Positions 23,013-32,072 of a DNA stretch of 41,647 bases are shown here, piece after piece (within the stretch, counting starts at the first letter, position 1; every line of letters starts with the position of its first letter). This DNA is from Thermohalobaculum sp039030715 (GTDB lineage Bacteria; Pseudomonadota; Alphaproteobacteria; Rhodobacterales; Rhodobacteraceae). Made by a program: the position numbers and the translations under genes. The stretch lies in contig JBCCDU010000037.1 in the NCBI GenBank assembly GCA_039030715.1, forward strand, positions 1 to 41,647, read 5' to 3'. The notes beneath the pieces are model-generated. The model saw only the letters and a list, made by a program, of their open reading frames with translations. It was not told where the DNA came from and searched no databases.

Positions 23013-23617
23013 TGCGCCTGCTGGGCGCGCTCCTGCTGGTCACTGCCGCCGCCGGTGGCGCGGCGTGGGCCTGCCCGGGGCCCGAGGCCATGGCCGGAAA
23101 TGGTGTTTGGATTCAAACAGATGACGGCGGGCTTCTGCATTTTCGGCGCGAGGGCGATGTGGTGATCGAGACCAGCACCTACGGGCCGGAGGACGTGATC
23201 GTGACCAAGAGCCATCTGGGCCTTTATTTCCTGCAAGATGGCAACCTGCAGGATGGCGAGATCAACGACGCAACCGTGAACCGCTACGTCTATGCCGACC
23301 CGGCGGCCCTGCCGGACCCGGACACTCCTGACACCTGGGCGGGGGCGGTGGAGGTGTTTTCCAGCGGGGGGGAGGTGCCGATCAAACACCGTCTTACCAT
23401 CAGGAAAGGCGAGGTGAGCGAGATGCGGATTGGCGCCTGCCAGTATACCGGGCGGGTCGTGACCTCGACCCTCAGGCAGCTATTCGGGGCGGGCTGGACG
23501 ACGGAATACTTCTATCTCAGCGATCTGGGTTTCGCGTTTTTCCTGGCCGCGGGCGAAACGCCGGATGCCTATCAGTACACCTATCGCCCCATCGCGATCT
23601 CGGCAGAAGCGCCGTGA
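23012..23617 (+). CDS. Unrecognised secreted protein between ureC and ureE
   Basis: 201 residues with a signal peptide, MRLLGALLLVTAAAGGAAWA, followed by CPGPEAMAGNGVWIQTDDGG. The Cys directly after the cleavage region might be a lipoprotein cysteine, but the preceding AAWA is not a good lipobox. The mature part has alternating strands (LLHFRREGDVVIETSTYG, VNRYVYADPA, EVPIKHRLTI) and ends with YQYTYRPIAIS, as in a small beta-rich periplasmic protein. No family recognised. The TGATG overlap with ureC and GTGA overlap with ureE place it inside the urease operon. Confidence 0.8.
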   Translation: MRLLGALLLVTAAAGGAAWACPGPEAMAGNGVWIQTDDGGLLHFRREGDVVIETSTYGPEDVIVTKSHLGLYFLQDGNLQDGEINDATVNRYVYADPAALPDPDTPDTWAGAVEVFSSGGEVPIKHRLTIRKGEVSEMRIGACQYTGRVVTSTLRQLFGAGWTTEYFYLSDLGFAFFLAAGETPDAYQYTYRPIAISAEAP

Positions 23618-24099
23618 GACGCGCGACGGCACATATCCCGCAGGGCGGGGCGGCGGGCGAGACCCTGCGACTGCCTTATCAGGACCGCTATTGCAGGCGC
23701 GGGGTGCTGGCGCTGGAGACAGGCGAGGAGATCTTGCTCGACCTCGCGCAAGCGACCGAGCTTGCGGATGGCGATGCGTTGGAGTTGGACGATGGGCTCC
23801 GGGTCACGATCTGCGCGGTTGCGGAACCGCTGGCCGACGTGCGCGGCGACCTCGCACGGCTCGCCTGGCATATCGGCAACCGGCACACGCCCTGCGAGGT
23901 GCAGGCCAACCGCCTGCTGATCCAGCGCGATCATGTGCTGGAAGAGATGCTGCGCGGCCTGGGGGCCGAGGTCACCCATGTGGATGCCCCGTTCCAGCCA
24001 GAAGGCGGCGCCTATGGCTATGGCCGGACCCATGGGCATTCTCACAGCCATGATCCCCACGCCAACCCGAACGCCCATATCCCGCACCGCCATGACTGA
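23614..24099 (+). CDS. ureE: Urease accessory protein UreE, nickel metallochaperone
   Basis: 161 residues with the UreE order: a beta-rich N-terminal domain (LPYQDRYCRRGVLALETGEEILLDLAQ), then the metal-binding domain LAWHIGNRHTPCEVQANRLLI and HVLEEMLRGLGAEV, and a C-terminal tail rich in histidine (THGHSHSHDPHANPNAHIPHRHD) for Ni2+ binding. It hands nickel to the UreG/UreDF complex. The start is GTG at 23614, overlapping the previous stop. Its 3' end overlaps ureF by eight bases. Confidence 0.95.
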   Translation: MRRATAHIPQGGAAGETLRLPYQDRYCRRGVLALETGEEILLDLAQATELADGDALELDDGLRVTICAVAEPLADVRGDLARLAWHIGNRHTPCEVQANRLLIQRDHVLEEMLRGLGAEVTHVDAPFQPEGGAYGYGRTHGHSHSHDPHANPNAHIPHRHD

Positions 24100-24711
24100 G
24101 CCGATTGCAACACTGCTGACCTGGCTGTCGCCGTCCTATCCGGTGGGGGCATTCACCTTCTCGCACGGGCTCGAATGGGCGATGGAGGTAGGCGCAATCG
24201 GCGATGCGGCTTCGGCCCAGGCATGGATTGCGGATTGCCTGCATCACGGGGCGGGGCGCAGCGATGCCATCCTTCTGGCCCATGCGATGCGCGGCGAAGA
24301 CGTGGCAGGGCTGGCGGAGGCGCTGGCGCCCACCGCCGAGCGGCTAGAGGAGACCATGGCGCAGGGCGCGGCCTTTGCCGAGGTAACCGGCGTTGCGCGC
24401 GGGCTGGACTTGGCCCCGGCACCCTATCCGGTGGTTTTGGGCCAGGCAGCGGCCCTGGTGGGGTTACCGCGCCGCGAAACCATTCACGCCTATTTGACCG
24501 CCTTCGCGGCCAATCTGATCTCCGCCGCGATCCGCCTGGTGCCGCTGGGCCAGACCCAGGGGCAGGTGATCCAGTCCCGACTTGCGCCCGGTATTGCCAC
24601 GCTAACCGAAGATGCCCTGGCTGCCACGCTGGACGACCTCGGCGGCTGTGCAATCCTCGCCGACATCGCATCGATGCGCCACGAAACCCAAGATGTGAGG
24701 CTCTTCCGCTC

Positions 24712-24715
<4 letters not shown>
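24092..24715 (+). CDS. ureF: Urease accessory protein UreF
   Basis: 207 residues. It begins MTEPIATLLTWLSPSYPVGAFTFSHGLEWAME, the UreF hallmark, then has ADCLHHGAGRSDAILLAHA, LGQAAALVGLPRRETIHAYL, and LVPLGQTQGQVIQSRLAP near the C-terminus. UreF bridges UreD and the GTPase UreG in the urease activation complex. ATG at 24092 lies within the ureE end, and its own stop overlaps the ureG ATG. Confidence 0.95.
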
Positions 24716-25312
<597 letters not shown>

Positions 25313-25335
<23 letters not shown>

Positions 25336-26059
25336 CTCCATCCTGGTTGCGGTGGCGCAAGGCAACAATCTCCGCCAGGACAGAGATTGCGATCTCGTGC
25401 GGGTCGATCCCGCCCAGATCCAGCCCGGCGGGCGCCTTCAGGCGTTCCAGTTGTACGCGAGGCACGCCGCTGGCTGCCAGACGCTCCACCAGCACCTGTG
25501 CCTTGCGCTGGCTGGCGATCATCGCGATATGCTGGGCCGAGCTCGCCAATGCCTTGGCAAGCGCGGCTTCATCGGAATTTCCCTGCGACGCGATCACCAC
25601 GAAATCCGATGCACCGTCGCCTGCGAGATCGTCGGTCACCTGGAAGCCCATAAGCCGACCATGGGCCGCGATGGCGCTCGCAATCGGCGTATCCCCCAGA
25701 ATGATCAGCCGGGGCGGCATGCGATACGGCTCGATGAAGAGATCGACCGTCCCACCTGATGGACACCCACTGGAATGCACGGCGATATCCGGCGCGGGGC
25801 GGTCCATGTTGTCGGCGGGGCGTACCTGGATCATCCGCGCCTGGCCCGTCTTCAGCGCTTCGACAGCGGCCTGGCGCACGGCGCGCTTCACGCAGGCACC
25901 GCCCAGATGGCCCAGGATCTCACCCTCCGCCGTCACCGCTGCCTTGGCACCTGCCTTGGCGGAGGTCGCATCCGCCGTGCGCACCACCGTGACCATGGTG
26001 AAGGGTCGGGCCTCGCGACGCAGACGCTCGATCACGTCGAAGATATCGAACCGCGTCAT
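25313..26059 (-). CDS. coxF: XdhC/CoxI-family molybdenum-cofactor maturation protein
   Basis: 248 residues from ATG 26059, four bases after the coxE stop. The XdhC_CoxI domain is at the N-terminus (ARPFTMVTVVRTADATSAKAGAKAAVTAEGEILGHLGGACVKRAV, SGCPSGGTVDLFIEP). The XdhC Rossmann domain follows (LIILGDTPIASAIAAHGRLMG), ending in GLDLGGIDPHEIAISVLAEIVALR. Such proteins bind the molybdenum cofactor and promote its sulfuration and insertion into xanthine- or CO-dehydrogenase-type enzymes. Its place after coxE makes it the CoxF of the CO dehydrogenase cluster. An upstream ATG extension overlapping coxE is less likely. Confidence 0.85.
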
Positions 26060-26063
26060 CGTC

Positions 26064-27257
26064 TCAGATCCGTGCGAATTCGGGTTCCAACGCGGCCAGC
26101 GCAGCAATGGTATTGGCTGGCAGATGGGCGTCGAGATGGGGCATAGCCGCCGCGATCCCGCGCGCTACGGGGGTGTAATCCTTCCAGCCCAGAAGCGGGT
26201 TCAGCCAGACGATCCGCCCGGCACGGCGGCCGAGGCGTTTCAACGCATCGCCCAGCTTCTCGGGCGGCGACGTGCAATAGCCGTCAGAGAGGACCAGCAC
26301 CACCGTCCGCCCGTTCACCGCCCGCGCGGCATGGCCCTGGTTGAAGGTCTCTAGGCACCCGGCAATGTCCGTACCACCGCCAAACCCCTCCGCCATCAGG
26401 CTCAGCCGCCCGGCACCGCGCAGGCTGTCGCGGTCGCGCAAAGCATCGGTGACCCGGATCAGGCGAGTGTGGAACAAATAGGCTTCGGCCCGCATATCTA
26501 TGCCGATCAGCCCGCGGACGAATGCCAGAAAGACCCGGGAATAGACGCTCATCGAACCGGAGACATCGCAGAGCGCGACAATCCGCATCCGGCGGTCCGG
26601 ACGGTGGCGACGGTAAAGATCCAGCGGCTCGCCCCCACGCGCCAGGCTGGCACGCAGAATGCGGCGCATGTCCAGCCGCGCCCCGCGCTGTGCTGCCTGA
26701 TTGCGGCGCGAGCAGCGGTCGCGCAGCGCCTTCGCCAGACGCTGGGCGACGTCCTCCGCCGCTTTCAGGCTCTCCTCGTCCACCAGTTCGCGCAGATCGC
26801 GGCGGCTGAGATTGTCGGTGCGGGTGGCGATCAGGCGGCCATCGGTGCCCTCGGCTTGACTGTCACCGGTATCCGGGCGCTTGTCCGCTTCCGATGAGCC
26901 GCTCTCGCCAGTGGCGGTATCGGGCGCCAGATGAGGCTGCCAAAGGGTCGGGCGCGCGGATTGCGTACGGATATGGTCGGCCTTAGCCTCGGCCCGGCGC
27001 TGACGCCCGGTATTGAACCAATAGGCGTCGTAGAGATCGTCGAAGCCCTCCCAGCGCGCCTCGCCCGAGGCCAGCAGGCTCCGCATCGCCAGCCGCGCCG
27101 CTGCAGGGTCAGTCGCATCGACCGAAGCAAGGGCCGCCAAAGCATCCGCGGTCTCGGCAGGCCCGACGGCATATCCGTTCATCCGCAGATGGGCGATGAA
27201 GCCCGCCACCCGCTCGGCGGGACCGCTGTCCGATCGGGTGAACCGCGTCGCGCGCAT
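26064..27257 (-). CDS. coxE: CoxE, VWA-domain maturation protein
   Basis: 397 residues. The C-terminal von Willebrand A domain begins with the MIDAS motif DVSGSMS at residue 231 and has the metal-site Thr in EGFGGGTDIAGCL, then VLVLSDGYCTSPPEKLG and VWLNPLLGWKDYTPV. The N-terminal half is helical, with a variable acidic/Ser-rich linker (TATGESGSSEADKRPDTGD) near residue 113-131. CoxE works with the AAA+ protein CoxD to build the copper-sulfur part of the CO dehydrogenase active site. Its ATG shares one base with the coxD stop. Confidence 0.9.
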   Translation of the reverse strand: MRATRFTRSDSGPAERVAGFIAHLRMNGYAVGPAETADALAALASVDATDPAAARLAMRSLLASGEARWEGFDDLYDAYWFNTGRQRRAEAKADHIRTQSARPTLWQPHLAPDTATGESGSSEADKRPDTGDSQAEGTDGRLIATRTDNLSRRDLRELVDEESLKAAEDVAQRLAKALRDRCSRRNQAAQRGARLDMRRILRASLARGGEPLDLYRRHRPDRRMRIVALCDVSGSMSVYSRVFLAFVRGLIGIDMRAEAYLFHTRLIRVTDALRDRDSLRGAGRLSLMAEGFGGGTDIAGCLETFNQGHAARAVNGRTVVLVLSDGYCTSPPEKLGDALKRLGRRAGRIVWLNPLLGWKDYTPVARGIAAAMPHLDAHLPANTIAALAALEPEFARI

Positions 27258-28114
27258 CAGGCGGCCTTACCGAGGATCCGCGCCAGCACCTCCAGCGGCA
27301 CCGCATCGCGGTCGGCGGCGGTTTTCAGCAGGCAGACCAGGCTGGCCTGCGCCACCGCCGGATCGTCCGAAAGATCGTTGATCCCCAGGCCCGAGAGCGC
27401 CGCGGCCCAGTCCAGCATCTCGGCAATGCCCGGCACCTTCTCCAGGTCTTCGCGTCGGACCGCCTGAACGGTGTGGATGATCTGGCGCGCCAGCAGTGGC
27501 TCTAACCCTGGCAGGCGGCGGTTCAGGATGGCCATCTCGGCCGCCGGGTCGGGATAATCGATGAAACTGTAAAGGCAGCGTCGACGCAGCGCGTCGGAGA
27601 GGTCTCGCGTGCCGTTTGCTGTCAGCACCACCATTGGCACGCTGCGCGCTGAGATCGTGCCCAGTTCAGGCACCGTGATCTGCCATTCAGCCAGGATTTC
27701 CAGCAGATAGGCCTCGAACGCCTCGTCCGCCCGGTCGATCTCGTCAATCAGCAGAACAGGAGCGGTCTGCTGCTGAATCGCCTCCAGCAAGGGCCGTTTG
27801 AGGAGGTAGTCTTCGGAGAACACAGCCTCCTCGCTCCGCTCCCCGCTGGCGCGCAGGGCCAGAAGCTGGCGCTGATAGTTCCACTCGTAAATCGCCTGCG
27901 ACGCGTCCAGCCCCTCATAGCATTGCAGGCGGATCAGCCGCGTTTCCTGCAATTCGGCCAGGGCCTTGGCAATCTCGGTCTTGCCGACACCCGCAGGCCC
28001 CTCCAGCAAAAGCGGCCGTCCCAGAACCAGCGACAGATGCAGGGCCACCGCCAGAGCGTCGTCCGCGACGTATCCGGCCGCGAGCAACCGCTCTTTCAGA
28101 TCTTCTTGGGTCAT
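27257..28114 (-). CDS. coxD: CoxD, MoxR-type AAA+ ATPase
   Basis: 285 residues from ATG 28114. Walker A GPAGVGKT at residues 39-46, Walker B VLLIDEID at about 119-126, and the MoxR/CoxD features LIRLQCYEGLDASQAIYEWNYQRQLL, ANGTRDLSDALRRRCLYSFIDYP. CoxD is the chaperone ATPase needed for maturation of the Mo-Cu centre. The start is uncertain: ATG 28126 and a TTG at 28171, just after the coxL stop, are in frame and would add residues encoded by the REP-like palindrome. None has a good ribosome site, so translation probably depends on coupling to coxL. Confidence 0.92.
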   Translation of the reverse strand: MTQEDLKERLLAAGYVADDALAVALHLSLVLGRPLLLEGPAGVGKTEIAKALAELQETRLIRLQCYEGLDASQAIYEWNYQRQLLALRASGERSEEAVFSEDYLLKRPLLEAIQQQTAPVLLIDEIDRADEAFEAYLLEILAEWQITVPELGTISARSVPMVVLTANGTRDLSDALRRRCLYSFIDYPDPAAEMAILNRRLPGLEPLLARQIIHTVQAVRREDLEKVPGIAEMLDWAAALSGLGINDLSDDPAVAQASLVCLLKTAADRDAVPLEVLARILGKAA

Positions 28115-28129
28115 CCCAGGTGCCATGCT

Positions 28130-28150
28130 GTCCCGGGCTTGACCCGGGAC
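28130..28150. repeat. REP-like palindrome, copy 2 (coxL-coxD gap)
   Basis: GTCCCGGG (28130-28137), loop CTTGA, CCCGGGAC (28143-28150). Same core as 20330-20350, but the innermost pair is G-C instead of A-T. It fills most of the gap between the coxL stop and the coxD start and is readable in the coxD frame. Confidence 0.8.
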
Positions 28151-28174
28151 CTCTGGTGTTGCCCGCGCCAAGGC

Positions 28175-30595
28175 TCAGCCATGCAGGCCCAGCTTGTTCG
28201 CCGTCTGCCAGACCCGCCAATGATCGTGCGGCATATGGGTCTGGGTCAGACCAAAGGGGCGAAACGCGTCATGCACCGCGTTCGAGAAGCAGGGCACACC
28301 GCCCACATTCGGGCTCTCGCCCACGCCCTTGGCGCCTATCGGGTGATGCGGGCTGGGGGTGGTGGTGTGATCGGTCTCGTAATGCGGTGTCTCCCACGCG
28401 GTCGGGATGAAGAAATCCATCATCGTCGCCGTCTTGTGGTTGCCATCCTCGTCATAGGCGATCTCCTGGCCCATCGCTATGGCCAGCGCCTCGGTCAGGC
28501 CGCCATGGACCTGTCCCTCGATGATCATCGGATTGATTCGGGTACCACAATCGTCGAGCGCGTAGAATTTGCGGATCTCCACCTCGCCCGTATCGACATC
28601 GACATCCAGCACGCAGATATAGGCGCCGAAGGGATAGGTCATGTTCGGCGGGTCGTAGTAGCTGACCGCCTCCAGCCCCGGCTCGATCCCCGGGATCGCC
28701 TGGTTGTAGGCCGCAAAGGCGATGTCCTTCATGGTCTTGAACCGCTCCGGCGCACCCTTGACGACAAAGCGGTCGATATCGAATTCCACGTCGTCGTCAT
28801 GGACTTCCAGCAGATAGGCCGCAATCATCTGCGCCTTGGCGCGGATCTTGCGCCCGGCCATCGCTGTCGCGGCCCCCGCGACCGGGGTCGAGCGCGAGCC
28901 ATAAGTGCCGAGGCCATAGGGGGCGGTGTCCGTATCCCCTTCCTCGATCGTGATGTCATCGGCAGGCAGGCCGATCTCCGAGGCCAGGATCTGCGCAAAG
29001 GTCGTCGCGTGACCCTGCCCCTGGCTGATCGTCCCCAGCCGCGCGATGGCCGACCCGGTTGGGTGGATCCGGATCTCACAACTGTCGAACATGCCCAAGC
29101 CCAGAATATCGCAATTCTTGACCGGCCCGGCGCCCACGATCTCGGTGAAATGCGTGAGCCCGACCCCCATCAGCTTGCGGGTCTTGCCCGCCTGGAAATC
29201 CGCGACGCGCCCGGCCTGTTCCTTGCGCAGATCGTCATAGCCGACCGCGGCCAGCGCCTTGTCCCAGGCGGTATGATAATCGCCCGAGTCGTACTCCCAG
29301 CCGAGCGCGCTCTGATAGGGGAACTGATCCGCCTTGATGAAGTTGATCCGGCGCAGCTCGGCCGCGTCCATGTTCAGCTTGATCGCCAGCACCTCGATCA
29401 TCCGCTCGATGAAATAGGCAGCCTCCGTCACCCGGAAGGAACAGCGATAGGCCACGCCCCCCGGTGCCTTGTTCGTGTAGACGCCATCCACGGCCAGATA
29501 AGCCGTCGGGATGTCATAGGACCCGGTGCATATATTCATGAATCCCGCCGGGAACTTGGTCGGGTCGGCGCAGGCATCGAAGCCGCCATGATCGGCGGTG
29601 GTGTGACACCAGAGGCCGGTGATCTTACCCTCGCTGGTCGCGGCGATCTTGCCATGCATGTGATAGTCACGGGCAAAGGCCGTGGACATCAGGTTGTCCA
29701 TCCGGTCCTCGACCCATTTGATCGGCACGCCGGTGACGATGGAGCCCACGATGGCGCAGATATAGCCAGGGTAGACCCCAACCTTGTTGCCGAAGCCGCC
29801 GCCGATATCCGGGCTGACGATGCGGATATTGTGCTCGGCAATGCCAGATATCAGCGAGGCGACCGTGCGCACCGCGTGGGGCGCCTGGAACGTGCCCCAG
29901 ACGGTCAACTTGCCGTTCACCTTGTCCATCGACGCGACCGCGCCACAGGTTTCCAGCGGGCAGGGATGCGTGCGGTGGTAATAGATCATCTCCTCCGCCA
30001 CCACGTCCGCGCCCGCGAGCACCTCTTCGGTCGCTTCCTTTTCGCCCTGCTCCCAAGTGAAGATGTGGTTGGGATGGCGGACCGGGCCATGGGCGCCCTC
30101 GGTCCGGTCGGCGATGTCCTCACGCAGCACGGGCGCATCGGGCTCCAGCGCTTTGAAGGGGTCGGTGACCACTGGCAGGTCCTCGTATTCGACCTCGACC
30201 AACTCCACCGCGTCCGCCGCGATATAGCGGTCATCGGCGATGACAAAGGCGACCTCCTGGCCCTGAAACAGCACTTTGCCATCGGCCAGAACCATCTGCT
30301 TGTCGCCCGCGAGGGTGGGCATCCAATGCAGGTTCAGCGGCGCCAGATCCTCGGCCGTGAGGACCGCATGGACGCCGGGCAACGCCAGAGCGGCCTCCTT
30401 GTCTACGCTCACGACGCGCGCATGGGCATAGGGCGAGCGGACGAAATCGCCGAACAGCATGCCATCCAGCTTGATATCATCGACATAATTGCCCTTGCCT
30501 TGGGTGAAGCGGGCATCCTCCACCCGCTTGCGAGCGCTGCCCATGCCTTTGAGGCCTGCGCGGCGCTCCTCGGGGCTCGGCGTCATCTCGTTCAT
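28175..30595 (-). CDS. coxL: Form I carbon monoxide dehydrogenase, large (Mo-Cu) subunit
   Basis: 806 residues of the xanthine-oxidase family. The active-site loop reads VAYRCSFR with the Cu-binding Cys at residue 385. This AYxCSFR loop separates true (form I) CO dehydrogenases from form II look-alikes (AYRGAGR). The catalytic Glu is in GAKGVGESP at about residue 760, and molybdopterin contacts GGFGNK and QGQGHATTFAQ are present. It oxidises CO with water to CO2, two protons and two electrons, which go via CoxS and CoxM to the quinone pool. Its ATG overlaps the coxS stop (ATGA). Confidence 0.97.
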   Translation of the reverse strand: MNEMTPSPEERRAGLKGMGSARKRVEDARFTQGKGNYVDDIKLDGMLFGDFVRSPYAHARVVSVDKEAALALPGVHAVLTAEDLAPLNLHWMPTLAGDKQMVLADGKVLFQGQEVAFVIADDRYIAADAVELVEVEYEDLPVVTDPFKALEPDAPVLREDIADRTEGAHGPVRHPNHIFTWEQGEKEATEEVLAGADVVAEEMIYYHRTHPCPLETCGAVASMDKVNGKLTVWGTFQAPHAVRTVASLISGIAEHNIRIVSPDIGGGFGNKVGVYPGYICAIVGSIVTGVPIKWVEDRMDNLMSTAFARDYHMHGKIAATSEGKITGLWCHTTADHGGFDACADPTKFPAGFMNICTGSYDIPTAYLAVDGVYTNKAPGGVAYRCSFRVTEAAYFIERMIEVLAIKLNMDAAELRRINFIKADQFPYQSALGWEYDSGDYHTAWDKALAAVGYDDLRKEQAGRVADFQAGKTRKLMGVGLTHFTEIVGAGPVKNCDILGLGMFDSCEIRIHPTGSAIARLGTISQGQGHATTFAQILASEIGLPADDITIEEGDTDTAPYGLGTYGSRSTPVAGAATAMAGRKIRAKAQMIAAYLLEVHDDDVEFDIDRFVVKGAPERFKTMKDIAFAAYNQAIPGIEPGLEAVSYYDPPNMTYPFGAYICVLDVDVDTGEVEIRKFYALDDCGTRINPMIIEGQVHGGLTEALAIAMGQEIAYDEDGNHKTATMMDFFIPTAWETPHYETDHTTTPSPHHPIGAKGVGESPNVGGVPCFSNAVHDAFRPFGLTQTHMPHDHWRVWQTANKLGLHG

Positions 30596-31086
30596 TCGGC
30601 CGCCTCCTTCTCCGCCGCCAACACCGGAGCGGCAGCCATGATCGACTTAACGATGTTCTGATACCCGGTGCAGCGGCAGAGATTGCCCGCCATGCCAAAG
30701 CGCACTTCTTCCTCCGTTGGCGCAGGGTTCTCCTGCAGGAACCGGTGCGCACGGGTGATCATGCCCGGGGTGCAATAGCCGCATTGCAGGCCGTGATGTT
30801 CGCGAAAGGCTTCCTGGATCACGCCCAGCGAGCCATCCGCGTTCACCAGTCCCTCGACCGTGGTGATCTCTGCCCCATTTGCCTGGCCTACGAAAACCGT
30901 GCAACTTTTGACCGACTTGCCGTCCATATCCACCGTGCAAGCCCCGCAATGCGAGGTCTCGCAACCGATATGCGGCCCGGTGATGTTCTGATCCTCGCGC
31001 AGGAAGTGGATGAGCAGTGTGCGGGGCTCCGCCAGTGCCTCGACCTCCTTGCCGTTGATCTTCATTTTGACATGCATTTTCGCCAT
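30592..31086 (-). CDS. coxS: CO dehydrogenase small (iron-sulfur) subunit
   Basis: 164 residues with two [2Fe-2S] clusters. The plant-ferredoxin-type motif is GCETSHCGACTVDMDGKSVKSC, and the second, helical-domain set is LQCGYCTPGM plus NLCRCTGYQNIV. It passes electrons from the Mo-Cu centre in CoxL to FAD in CoxM. ATG at 31086 is chosen because AGGA lies seven bases upstream and the product MAKMHVKMKINGKEV aligns with known CoxS starts. An open frame further upstream overlaps coxM. Gap to coxM is 14 bases. Confidence 0.97.
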   Translation of the reverse strand: MAKMHVKMKINGKEVEALAEPRTLLIHFLREDQNITGPHIGCETSHCGACTVDMDGKSVKSCTVFVGQANGAEITTVEGLVNADGSLGVIQEAFREHHGLQCGYCTPGMITRAHRFLQENPAPTEEEVRFGMAGNLCRCTGYQNIVKSIMAAAPVLAAEKEAAE

Positions 31087-31100
31087 GGCTCGATCCTCCC

Positions 31101-31928
31101 TCAGGCGCGGCTTTGGGCGCGTGCGATGGCGCGGCGGAGGATCACGCCAGCCACATGGTGTTTGAACGCGATGGGCCCACGCATGTCCTCGCCCGGGTTG
31201 ATCGCGGCCAGCATCGCCGCCACGCATCCTTCGGCATCCCCGCTGGCGAGCTTGGCGCCCGCCTCTTCCGACCAGACCGGCGTATCCGACAGGTTGGTCA
31301 TCGCCACCGAGGCGGACCCGCCGCCGACCAGCACAGCCGCCGCCGCGGTGGCGTAGTCGCCGATCTTGCGCTTCTGCTTCTCGTAGGCGAAACCCCGGCT
31401 CTCCGGCACCGGGACATGAACGCGGGTCAGAATCTCGTCTTCCTCCCGCGCCGTGAAATACGCACTCTCATAGAAATCTCGCGCCGCCACTTGGCGCGTA
31501 CCTTTCGGACCGGACAGTTCATAGGTGGCGCCAAGGCACTGCATCAGGCCAGGCATGTCGTTTCCGGGGTCGCCATTGGCGACATTGCCGCCCAGCGTGC
31601 CGACATAGCGCACCTGCGGATCGGCGATCTGCAGCGCCGCCTCGCGCAGGATTGGAACTGCGCTCGCCAGCGCTTCATTCATGATCAGACGGTCCTGCGT
31701 GACCATCGCACCAATCACGACCGTTCCGTGGCCCACCGAGATATCGCGCAGTTCCGCGATATTCTGCAGATCGATCAGATGCTCCGGAGCTGCCATGCGC
31801 AGCTTCATCATCGGGATCAGGCTGTGACCGCCCGCGAGAACGCGCGCCTCCTCGCCCAACTGGGTCAGCAAACCCGTCGCTTCGGCCAGGCTGTCTGGCC
31901 GGTGATATTCGAACGCTCCCGGAATCAT
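31101..31928 (-). CDS. coxM: CO dehydrogenase medium (FAD) subunit
   Basis: 275 residues from ATG 31928. FAD-binding motifs are AGGHSLIPMMKLRMA near residue 33 and VGTLGGNVANGDPGNDMPG near residue 110. CoxM receives electrons from CoxS and reduces quinone at the inner membrane side. It is first in the order M-S-L, the usual order for form I clusters. GGAGG lies nine bases upstream of this ATG. The ATG six bases earlier would leave too little spacing, and a longer upstream extension is unlikely. The 144-base gap to the regulator gene could hold its promoter and contains the small hairpin GCAGG/CCTGC. Confidence 0.95.
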   Translation of the reverse strand: MIPGAFEYHRPDSLAEATGLLTQLGEEARVLAGGHSLIPMMKLRMAAPEHLIDLQNIAELRDISVGHGTVVIGAMVTQDRLIMNEALASAVPILREAALQIADPQVRYVGTLGGNVANGDPGNDMPGLMQCLGATYELSGPKGTRQVAARDFYESAYFTAREEDEILTRVHVPVPESRGFAYEKQKRKIGDYATAAAAVLVGGGSASVAMTNLSDTPVWSEEAGAKLASGDAEGCVAAMLAAINPGEDMRGPIAFKHHVAGVILRRAIARAQSRA

Positions 31929-32072
31929 GAGCATTCTCCTCCCTGTGTATCGGCGGTTTGTCCACCTGTTGGAGTTAACCTTGGCGCGCGCGAAGCCCGG
32001 GCAAAGTGACAATGCTCGAATGCAGGCTTTCCTGCGCGAACGGCGCCTCAGATGCATGAACGGCGATTGCGA

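Noticed and set aside
27923..30661. Very long open frame on the plus strand opposite coxD and coxL
   Set aside because: It mirrors the third-codon GC bias of the real genes, has a low-complexity Arg/His/Asp-rich translation and no recognisable domain. The minus-strand CoxL and CoxD are unmistakable.
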